NCBI GenBank assembly: GCA_039090855.1
Contig: CM077011.1
Location: 30,905,001 to 30,969,000 of the forward strand
Origin: Macrothele yani
Taxonomy: Eukaryota > Arthropoda > Arachnida > Araneae > Macrothelidae
Direction: 5' to 3'
Length of the DNA: 64,000 nucleotides
In this document: one piece after another, positions 55,640 to 64,000 of the stretch
How positions within the stretch are numbered: position 1 is the stretch's first letter
Layout of the letters: each line of letters begins with the position of its first letter
Translations under genes and position numbers: made by a program
Notes under the pieces: generated by a model
What the model was told of the DNA's origin: nothing
What the model saw: the letters and a program-made list of their open reading frames with translations, nothing else
Databases searched by the model: none

Positions 55640-55945
55640 GTGGCTATGTCTACCTAGGGCTACAGTAACTGATGCCTAAATCTACTGAGGGATACAGTAA
55701 CTCATGTCTATATCTACTGAGGGATACAGTAACTGATGCCTATATCTACTGTGAAAACACCAGTTTGTCCGCGACAGACATCGAAACCGTGTCCCCTCAC
55801 TCCGGAGTAAGTCGCTCTCCCAACTGAGCTACGCGGACAGAATGTTTCGCTGCAGATTTTTCGTCTTGACACATGTTTTCACCTCTGTAATACGTTACAC
55901 TACCTAAGGCTAGAGTATTTGATATATCTACTTAGGGTTACAGTT
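55640..55945 (+). repeat. ~37-bp tandem repeat interrupted by a SINE
   Basis: Units like tatctactgagggatacagtaactgatgcc occur near 55645, 55680 and 55718 and again after the SINE near 55910 (ctacttagggttacag). About four to five units. Confidence 0.75.
55749..55905 (-). mobile_element. tRNA-like SINE with conserved leader, copy 3
   Basis: Minus strand: leader gtaatgtattacagaggtg-like, acatgtgtcaagacg, then a tRNA-like block with acceptor gtccgcg/cgcggac, D arm gctc/gagc and ggtttcgatg. This is the best cloverleaf in the window, though the anticodon loop is irregular. Same family as 15433 and 15749. Confidence 0.72.
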
Positions 55946-55959
55946 ATAAGACTAGGACC

Positions 55960-56545
55960 ACATCTAAGAAAAAATTAATAGGAGTGTAAAACTTGGTTGG
56001 GGTGCACTTGGAAGGAACACTGCAATTTTCAAGAGCAATTTACCATTATATCTTAAAAGAAAAGGTATTTATTCAGTACATCCTTCCATTTCTTGCTTAT
56101 GGATTAAAAACTTGCGGCTTAACTAGAAAGTACATACAAAGGCTGCGAACAAGTCAAATAATTATGAAGACATACAGTACAACCTTTTTGCTGTCACCAA
56201 GAGAGATAGATAAAGGAACTCGTGGATCAGGAAAATGACAAGAGTTGATGGCATCATGAATAAAAAAAAAAAAAAGATCCTCAAGTGACAATGGGCTGGA
56301 CACATTACCAAAAGAATTGATCATCGTTGCACAACTGAAATTCTACACCCGATGCCAAGGAACACCAAAATACCAAGAAGACCATGCGGGAATTGTGTGG
56401 ATGAAGTTCGAAAATATGTCAAAGTAACATGGAAGAGCATTGCTCAAAACAGAGGTTTGTGGAAGAGAATCGGGGAGAACTTCATCCAGCAGTGGATTGA
56501 GAAGCCACATGGAGAGATCTGTGAAAACACCGGCGTTGAATTATA
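55960..56545 (+). mobile_element. RTE retrotransposon 3' fragment, old
   Basis: Starts with RRTKLAW-like text (ggagtgtaaaacttggttgggg), continues FKSNLPLYLKRKVFIQYILPFL, has an A run at 56263-56275, then QWAGHITKRIDHRCTTEI, RRPCGNCVDEVRKYVKVTWK and FIQQWIE, followed by truncation of the tail. Several frameshifts. Confidence 0.82.
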
Positions 56546-57186
56546 AACACAATTATTCTTAATAATGTGCTAACGACCTCGTACAAAATAAAATTACCTC
56601 ATTTCGTGGGCTTTTGTGGTAGACGATGAATATTTTCAGAGTATGTTTTCTTGATAATTTTATGTTTTAGATGAGTTTATATTCTTTTTACCTCTTTCTG
56701 TGGTTAATTTTTATACAGTAGCGGATTTAGAAGCTCATCTTAAGGGTTGCTACAATCTAAAAACGAGAGATACTTTCTGAGGGACACACACTGCAAGTTT
56801 GTTGCGCTGTTCCTCCCTGGCATCGTAAGGCTTTTTAAATATTTCCATTAAAACTTGTTCTAAATTTTTAAGAAAACAAGAACTGAAAAGTCAGCATTGT
56901 TTTCATGGCGTTCAATTGCCCGCTTTTCGAGGAAACCAAGTTGATTGTTTTTAAATCTGACGTCTGGATAAAATCCTTCAAAATAAAGTTAGATACCTTC
57001 TATTCAGATATGTTCATTTAAAAGAAAACTTTCCCAGCTTAAAAATGTGTTACTAGTTTTTGTTTATGGTCCAATACAGGTACGTACTTGGCTCTCTCAC
57101 CCACACTATTTCACACACACTTCAAAGTCTACCCCACACGGCGATTTTCCCTGTTCCCAATTACTAATGATGCCAGACAATATTAA

Positions 57187-58885
57187 ACAAGAAGGATGAC
57201 GCCGAATTTCCGGGTGTAATGGGCACGTCTTTCGAATCCGTTCTAACGCGAATTAAGTTTATCAAAGCTATTCAAAGTCAATGGAACCGGTATAGAAAAC
57301 AGTTGTATCTGACCGAAGATAGAAGTTTTTCAATGGGGTTTTTAATCCCGCGGATACTGCTGTAAACGGAATCGTAATCTTACGCCCTCTGATTGTAGAC
57401 TTGTGCGTTAAGAAAAATTAGAAATTATATGAGAAACATTTCGCACCGGAAACGCTCTCCAACAAAGAAGAATTTTATCAAATCGGGCTCTCAGAAGCAC
57501 AGATATCGTCAAATATAATAAATGCATCTACGCCACCTGACGGGAAAATCATGCATTATTTTAAGAAGAAAGCATTCTCAAAAAGTTTTTCAATGTGAGC
57601 TGTATCGGTCCGGGAAATAATTTTTTCGGTTGAGTTTTCAGAAGCTCAGATTTTGCTGCAAATACATCAGAAGCAGAAATTAACACGTATGTCCTCTGGT
57701 GGCCAAACCATTTTTTACCAAATATTGGAAATTATATTAAAAAAAAAACATTTCCCATCACGAGCTGCATGCGATACAGGAAAAATTTTACAAACTGGAG
57801 TTTTAGAAGCAGAAGTATCTGAGAAAACGCAATTTACTTTAACATTCCCTAGCGGAAAGTCTATCAGTTTCTTGAAAATTTTGAAATTGTGTGGAAAACG
57901 TGTTGCCCCGGAATCGCTATCTAACCAAGAGGCAATTTTTCAAATCGGACAATTAGAAGCAAAGATTTTGACAAAAATAAGATACACATCTACACCCCCT
58001 GGTGGAGAAACAACGCAATATAATAATAAGAAAATATCCCGAAAACGTCTATCGATGTAAGGGGCTCGGTCCACGAACGAATACTTTCAATTGAGATTTT
58101 AGAAGCTCAGATTTTATGGCAAATACATCAGATGCAGAAATTAACACTTACTGGTGGCCAAACCATTCTTTTTTTTTTTTTTTTTTTTTTTTTTTGATTG
58201 GAGGTTTAACGACCACCGTGAGCAACTCAATGGGCTATAAGCAGTCGCCCGTCCCTAATTTAGGGTCACTGGTTCCAGGGAAGGGAAAGAGCCAGTGCCA
58301 TAAGACAAACACAACATCCATGCCTGACCGGGATTCGAACCCGGACCCCTTACGGACGAATGATCATAGGCCAGCGCCTTAGACCACTGCGCCACCGGGG
58401 CGGCCAAACCATTCTTTAGCAAAAATTAAAAATTATATGCAAAATATTTCCCATCAAGGGCTGTATTCGCTGAAGAAAAAAGTTTTCAAATCGGAGTTGT
58501 AGAATAGAGATATCGGGGAAAATGTAATTTACCTTTACCCCGCCTAGCGGAAAATCTATGCGTAACTTGAAAAAGTGATTATACGTAAAATAGACTTCGA
58601 CATCGAAAGGTAAAAGAAATTTTTCAATCGGATGTTTAGAAGCTAATATATGGAATAAAATGTATTTTGAATTCGATATCATCTGTATTTATGCCCTCTA
58701 GTGGCGAAATTGTACATCGTAAGAAAAAAAAACATAAATGAAGAATTATCATTCGCGTATTATAAGCATCCCAATGCAAAAAGAATTTTTCAAATCGGAC
58801 TGATAGTTACAGAGATATGGTGTCCACAGACGCATGGACAAACCGATAACATAAGCACGATCTTTTTCTTACAAAAGCCGTGCTA
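57187..58885 (-). repeat. Array of ~150-bp units with CTCF-core-like motifs (copy 2, inverted)
   Basis: Matches 33372-35290 end to end in reverse: right edge gcacgatctttttcttacaaaag with caaaccgataac, left edge aaacaagaaggatgacgccgaatttccgggtgtaatg. Minus-strand motif sites lie near 57382, 57530, 57692, 57843, 57994 (ccaccagggggtgt), 58536 (ccgctaggcggggt) and 58692 (ccactagagggcat). It is about 200 bp shorter than copy 1 and carries a SINE. Confidence 0.85.
58171..58401 (-). mobile_element. Young tRNA-derived SINE in CTCF-like array 2
   Basis: Close to 5755 and 23305. Head gccgccccggtggcgcagtgg; B box complement of gggattcgaacccgg. Perfect 15-bp duplication ggccaaaccattctt (58156-58170 and 58402-58416). 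Confidence 0.95.
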
Positions 58886-59184
58886 GGAAAGCAGAATAAT
58901 GATCACTCATTGCTTTTCACTTCAGCTCTGATTTTTCTCTGTTTTTGAACCTCTGGTTTTTTGTTGTTGTTTTTCCGCTGAAGCTGGAACAGAACATTTT
59001 ATCTCCAAATTGACATCAGATTTTGCTGTTATGAAAACTGTTGCGAAAATCTGTGGATTTATTACTATAATTTTACAAAAAAAATGCATTAATTATTTAT
59101 ATATTGGCCATTTGAAAAGGAAAAGTCTGCGGTGGGGGATCACTCCAGTGACCCCCCCCCGCGGATTCCGCTACTGTCTTTATA

Positions 59185-60991
59185 GGTACTTATTCCAAAG
59201 GTGACTGAAATACGTTTTGGTGCATTTTTCGAAGAAACGAGGCATGTTTAACCCCATTACCTCCGTTTCTGACTCTATGATATCTACGGTTCAGAAGAAA
59301 AATAGGATAGAAGCAGTATTTTCGAACGAAATAGAAGTATGTATGTCCAACATCCAATTCGCTTTTTTAAATAATCAGCTTACAATTTTGGCAGCAACGC
59401 TCCGTAATTTGGAAGAAGCACGCCATAATCATTCTGCAGTCCTTTATAATTTCATCCACCCTCTAGCATTAGCCAGATGTCGAAGACCTTTAACCAAAAT
59501 TGCTGTATGACAATCTTCCTACGAATGCCGTCTTCCGGGTTCGCTCATCCTCTGGGAATAGAATGATCGGTGATTCCTGAAACAGCGACCTTAAGGTAAA
59601 ACTCTCCGGAGGCATATTTTGCGACATTCTCTTTTTGTGTTAAACTCCTCAGCTTCCCTTTGACGAAGACCGCACAATCTTGCGATACCGAATTGTTATA
59701 AACTCATCGCTTCAGGTCCTTTGTAAGTCTGTTGTGCACTTCATAAGGACCTATAACAAACATTTCAGTTCGCTTTCAACGGAAAAGAACTAACGTTCGA
59801 CCATTAAGAAGCAGTGCCCTAGCTTGGGCCCAGAACTACAGAGCATGTTTAAACATTTTTAGAACGATATTCCAGCAATATAATGTAATTAATGCTTAAA
59901 AAAAAGTATTTCTTTCTTAAATGTTTTATCTGATAGCCATTAACCTGGATATGAACCTACATCTAGATTTCCAAGATAACAGGGCATTTCTTAAAATTGG
60001 TAGTGGTATTTTATTCTACTCATCTTCCAATGCTTACCATAGTCCAATCATTGTCTAAGGTCTGCGTTTAGAAAGCGCTCATTTTAGCAGTCCGAAGGCT
60101 CAATAATCCATTAGTGACACACCAGGGGATTTTTGAAGCAATATGAATAAAATGTGTAGACTTGACACCCGCCACTTTTTTCAATTTTTTTAAGAAATAG
60201 AGTGGTAGATTTGGATGTATCCTGGTGGAGTTCTGCTCTTTGAAGGCTTTGTGAATAAGGGAATGGTATTTCTTCTTAAAATATAGGAGTTAAAACATTA
60301 TTTTGGTAATATGTAGAATTGAATTCAACATTCTTTTCAACTTTAATTTCCCACTGTACGGGAAACCAGCAATGATCGTGAATCCTTTTCTGAAACTCTC
60401 TTTGGATTCTTGGAACCAAATTTGTAAGTCTTTTTCCGCTCCTTTGCGATAGTAAATCGATATTTTTTTTTACAGTCGTCTAGGTAGATCCATGCTTCAT
60501 CAATAGTATCACAATAAATTTCCATCTGCCTCCGGCTAAGTGATTTTCATAAAAGAGTCTACAACGTGTTCTATCCTCAGACACGTGCCTAATCAAAAGG
60601 TGGTTTTGGATATGAATTTTTCTCTTCGTAAAGAGCAAAATCATAACTTTCGATCCGCAGCTTGTTTACGTGCGCCACTTTCTTAGCAGACGACATTTAA
60701 CTGCCGCAAGTGTTTCTTTTGTGTTCATCTAACATGCTGTTGCCTGTTTCAATTCTCTGAACTTCTTTTATTTTCTGTTATTTCTTACCAAAACACTCTA
60801 AAGGCTTGAACTTTCTCAGTAAAAATGTACGCTGTTCGCCTACCTTGTTACTACCACTCTCACATTATATTTATGGAAGAGAAATTCCATCATTCATAAG
60901 TGAAACTACTGAAATAGAAGCTACAGGATATTTGACTTCAAGAAGGTGGCATTTAATAAAAACCATGAATACGGGATTACACCAGTGTACA
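59185..60991. other. Non-coding, nothing recognised
   Basis: A 97-codon plus-strand frame at 59217-59510 has ordinary composition but no domain I recognise. The rest is A-T rich. Confidence 0.5.
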
Positions 60992-61395
60992 ATACAAATC
61001 TGAAGTTGTGATTCCGTCTATTGGTGTAAATTATGACAAGAGTGATGAGTCAGGTTCGTCGGAATCGAACCCGCCTCCCTCGGTTTGCGCCCGAGTATGC
61101 TAACCACTACACCACCCAGAACGACCAAGTCTCAATTTTCCGAGCAATTTGTATGTAACACATCACAGGAATAGCCAGTCGAAGCACTCGGAAACTGGAG
61201 GCTGGGAAATTACCCGGAAACTTGAGACTTGTTCGTTCTGGGTGGTGTAGTGGTTAGCATACTCGGGCGCAAACCGAGAGACGCGGTTTCGATTCCCACC
61301 CCAGGACGATTAAATTTTCAAGTTTCGGATATTATCTGACTTACCACTCTTGTCATATTTTACACCAATGGACGGAAACTTCAGATTCGTATAAT
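60992..61395. mobile_element. Head-to-head pair of tRNA-SINEs (inverted repeat)
   Basis: The left arm (about 60992-61175) is the reverse complement of the right (about 61190-61395). Both heads read ttctgggtggtgtagtggttagcatactcgggcgcaaaccgag, with ggtttcgattccc B boxes. The left arm lacks about 30 bp (aaattttcaagtttcggatat) present in the right. The bodies, with gacttaccactcttgtcat and ccaatgga-ggaaacttcagattc, mirror each other. The anticodon-loop position reads GCA, but as a SINE head this has no decoding meaning. Confidence 0.85.
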
Positions 61396-62250
61396 AAAAT
61401 TATTTCCAAACAGTGAAATTATTCTCCAGATCGTACTCAAACAGCGCAAAAACAGAAATACATCGACAGAGGTCTCTGCTTCTTAACTTGGTCAAAATTA
61501 ATGAATGAGAGTTCAGATATCGTACTCACGCAAACATTTCGCCAATTTTTTGCCCAGCTTAAAATAAAGCGAGATTTTTTTGACTGAATATATGCAGCAC
61601 TAATTTCTTCCATTGTCTCCCGAGTAACGATTTGCCATTGACGAATTGTCTAAGATGTAATTGAATGATGTACGTATGACACTGGCAAATAAAGTGTGAT
61701 AAAACATTAAAGTGCTCCTAAAGAAAATTCAGTATGGCGTCGATCTCTATAAAGTATTAGAAGCCACAGGCAAAACAACTGGTGCCACGGGTATCTTTTC
61801 CACACAACAAAGTTTCGCTACCCTTGGTATCTGAAGTTATAAAGAGCAGCCAACCTCTAACTTGAAGCCATTTGTTCTAGGTAGGAGAACAAGATAGGTG
61901 ACTGAAGTGCATTTGTTCCGAAAGGAAGATAAAGTAGGATTTTTGTTTGTGCTAAATATTTGCTTTAACAATGTGCACGGGACTTCACCGCTTCTAAGAA
62001 CAGCAGCTTTCGGAGCAGGGAAATATCACACTTTTATTCAAGCACAAAACTTTAACTGTATAAGCCGGTTGCTCCGGGTCTTTTTTGGAAATTTTGAATC
62101 TGCTGTCTCATATTCATAAGGATTACATAACAAATTAATGACAAGGAAATGTACATCAAGTATTCTTAAATTAGTAAAACTATATTAGTAATCCAAATTT
62201 ATTGGCAAAAATAGAAATCAGTTTTCAAGCTTTCCCACACCGACCACATG
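61396..62250. other. Non-coding, nothing recognised
   Basis: No gene or repeat identified; open frames are under 75 codons. Confidence 0.55.
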
Positions 62251-63099
62251 CAGGGCCTGATTTACGCCTAGGCACGCAAGGCACATGCCTAGAGCCCTCA
62301 AACTGAAAGGGCCCCAAAATCTTGGTTAAAAAAAAAAAAAACTTTCCCTTTTTAAAAATATTTACACGTGGGTAGATGTGATGTGGAGTAACTATATATA
62401 AATCGCTGGCAAAACACAAGCAAGTACTGGCAATATAATATGTGTTATTTCTAGTTAATATCAGTAACATTTTCCAGATAATTTGGGGAGGGTTTTTGTG
62501 CGAGATTAAACAAAAAATTGTCGTGTTGTGTAATAAAAACTAGCAGTATGTGTATGTTTGTAATTATGTCTTACTAAGATCAACTATATACTTCAATTTC
62601 AAATACTGCATGGTTCCGAAGCAATTTTTAAACATTTTGACATTTTAGCTCCCAAAAGTTATATTTGAAAAATCTTTGGACTTAATTCGGGCAGGGGTTG
62701 AATCCCCTCAAACCTCTCTCTTAAATACACCCCTGGTTAATATGGTAATAGTATAGTTTAGACACACCTGGCAAAAAATCCAATGTGCAATTGAATTTTA
62801 CCCGTCATATGGCTTTGTCATACACAACTGTTTCATCGATGAAGGTTCAAGTCTTTTCAGATGCAAATCAGTAGGACAGCATAAAAATCTAGGAGAAAAG
62901 AATATTTTTACCAGGTACTACCGTAATTTAATGTCAGTCTTATAAATGTATTGTGTTTATTAAATTATTACGCTGGATTGCAATACAGTCGCCCAAAATG
63001 GTCACACTACCTACTCGACTCCGTAAAGTAAATGTCGAGTGGAGGGGGGCCTCGTTTTGGGTTGTGCCTAGGGCCCAATTCCGTGTAAGTCGGGCCCTG
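62251..63099. mobile_element. hAT-type non-autonomous element with perfect TSD
   Basis: The left end is cagggcctgatttacgcc and the complemented right end is cagggcccgacttacacg. Perfect 8-bp duplication accacatg (62243-62250 and 63100-63107). Subterminal cctag/ctagg motifs lie on both sides. Length 849 bp, no transposase coding. Confidence 0.92.
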
Positions 63100-63221
63100 A
63101 CCACATGGCATTTTCAAGAAAGGTAGACAGCTAACTGCAAATTGAATAACAGAACACTGCAAGTTTTCATAATAAAATGCTTCAAGCTTGGAAGCGTTCT
63201 ATTATTCAGTTTGCAGTTAGG

Positions 63222-63612
63222 CGTCGATCTTTTTACGCTTTCCAACCGTAGATTGAAGAAGCGTATATGCTCCAGCTTTGTCCGTCTGTCTGTCTACACG
63301 CGCGATAACTCGCGTAAAAATGGATCGATTTCGATGAAATTTTAGCATGTGGTAGGGGACAACGTGGGAACAAACTCTATTGAAAATGGGCGAAATGGGA
63401 TCAAAGGTCAGGGCACAGGAGCGAGATTTATTCCACCGCCATTATCCTCATAACTTGACTAAACATGCTTCTATTGCGCCAAAACTTTATCACGTTGTTC
63501 CGGAGATGTACTGAACCGGTTTTGTTCTGTTTAATATAATCGAAATGAGGTCAAATATCAGGGCACAGGAACGAGATTTATTCCACAGCAATTATCCTCA
63601 TAACGTGAGTAA
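63222..63612 (+). repeat. Dispersed repeat headed by tttgtccgtctgtctgtc, copy 2
   Basis: Inverted relative to 41072-41459. Begins ccaaccgtagattgaagaagcg, then ctccagctttgtccgtctg and cgataactcgcgtaaaaatgg. It then has two tandem blocks each containing atcaaaggtcagggcacagg (or aaatatcagggcacagg) and gagatttattccac, about 135 bp apart. It ends where the next transposon starts. Confidence 0.78.
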
Positions 63613-63615
63613 TTA

Positions 63616-64000
63616 CACTGCTGGCCACCCAAACTGCAACACCAAGAAGGACACGAGATAGCAAAGCCAGATTTACTTGGCACATAACAACAGATACAAA
63701 GATGAAACGACTGAGCTCACAGGCCCGTGCGAATTGCGGAACACACACACATCTATAGTTCGCGTGGCCCCCATGGCCGCTACACACCGCGGCATCGAAC
63801 GAAAGAGGCTTTGGATGTGGGCTTGGGGTATGTCGGTCCAGGCTGCTTCCACTCGTTGCCACAGTTTATCATACGTAGCCGCGGGTGGTGCTTGCCTGGC
63901 CACTCGGTTGCCGATCAGCGACCAGACGTGCTCGATGGGCGACATGTCGGGAGAGCAGGGGGCCAGGGCAGCAGTAACACCTGGTGGACCGTGAAGAATT
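63616..64000 (-). mobile_element. Tc1-like transposon end, cut by the window edge
   Basis: Starts cactgctggccacccaaactgcaacacc directly after TA (63614-63615), a Tc1-superfamily terminal repeat style. It inserted at the edge of the dispersed repeat. The rest lies beyond the window. Confidence 0.8.
63673..64000 (-). CDS. Tc1-like transposase, C-terminal part (partial)
   Basis: Minus strand: CSPDMSPIEHVWSLIGNRVA includes the catalytic Glu block (SPDMSPIEHVW), followed by YDKLWQRVEAAWTDIPQAHIQSLFRSMPRCVAAM, the conserved C-terminal helix region of DD34E transposases. The frame then runs on to a stop at 63673. This part is open. Only the last ~100 residues are in the window, so integrity of the gene cannot be judged. 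Confidence 0.8.
   Translation of the reverse strand, partial: ILHGPPGVTAALAPCSPDMSPIEHVWSLIGNRVARQAPPAATYDKLWQRVEAAWTDIPQAHIQSLFRSMPRCVAAMGATRTIDVCVFRNSHGPVSSVVSSLYLLLCAK

Larger units (their letters stand above)
56716..59176. mobile_element. hAT-like composite unit enclosing CTCF-like array copy 2
   Basis: The left end is cagtagcggatttagaag and the complemented right end is cagtagcggaatccgcgg. Flanks tttttata (56708-56715) and tctttata (59177-59184) match 7/8. No transposase coding is seen. The repeat array at 57187-58885 lies inside. Short TIR identity means two unrelated ends cannot be excluded. Confidence 0.5.

Noticed and set aside
61228..61305. Functional tRNA gene
   Set aside because: Has A and B boxes and a plausible anticodon loop, but acceptor pairing is poor and it continues into a SINE body with relatives at 12141 and in the opposite arm.

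Overview
The window looks like repeat-dominated non-coding DNA from an animal nuclear genome, most likely an arthropod. I recognise no host protein-coding exon, rRNA, intact tRNA gene, CRISPR array or prokaryote-style operon. The organism inference rests on the mobile-element mix: an RTE-clade retrotransposon, Penelope-like, mariner, Tc1-like and hAT elements, many tRNA-derived SINEs, long dinucleotide and tetranucleotide tracts, and poly(A)/poly(T) runs. The species cannot be fixed from the sequence alone.

Layout. 1-3.7 kb: a satellite made from a tRNA-SINE, head-to-head SINEs, a 160-bp tandem array interrupted by SINEs, and a long-TIR MITE. 4.4-7.8 kb: a Tc1-like element with TIRs and TA target site, a young SINE, and a decayed Tc1-like relic. 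7.9-14 kb: three tandem arrays (78-bp pyrimidine-rich, 130-bp, 140-150-bp). 15.4-16.8 kb: several tRNA-SINEs. 18.4-22.9 kb: the most striking locus, one Tc1-like element carrying a mariner, a hAT-type element, and an 11-copy tandem expansion of its own first catalytic motif. 23-28 kb: SINE nested in SINE, RTE fragment, MITEs. 28.8-31 kb: a Penelope-like element (GIY-YIG end) split by a mariner. 31-32.4 kb: Tc1-like relic, hAT MITE and a tRNA-like sequence. 33.4-35.3 kb: a ~150-bp repeat array whose units carry CTCF-core-like motifs. 35.9-42.8 kb: hAT elements, RTE fragments and a full-length RTE element with an uninterrupted 984-codon ORF and target-site duplication. 43.6-56.5 kb: SINEs, a mariner relic, microsatellites and RTE 3' fragments. 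56.7-59.2 kb: a hAT-like unit holding an inverted copy of the CTCF-like array. 61-64 kb: inverted SINE pair, a hAT element with perfect 8-bp target duplication, a dispersed repeat, and the end of another Tc1-like element.

The only intact coding region is the RTE ORF, a plausible source of reverse transcriptase for the many truncated RTE copies here. All DNA-transposase genes are broken by frameshifts, stops or loss of catalytic residues, so these copies could move only if enzyme were supplied from elsewhere. Structure was read by eye. Repeat boundaries are usually good to a few bases where target duplications are quoted and to tens of bases elsewhere.
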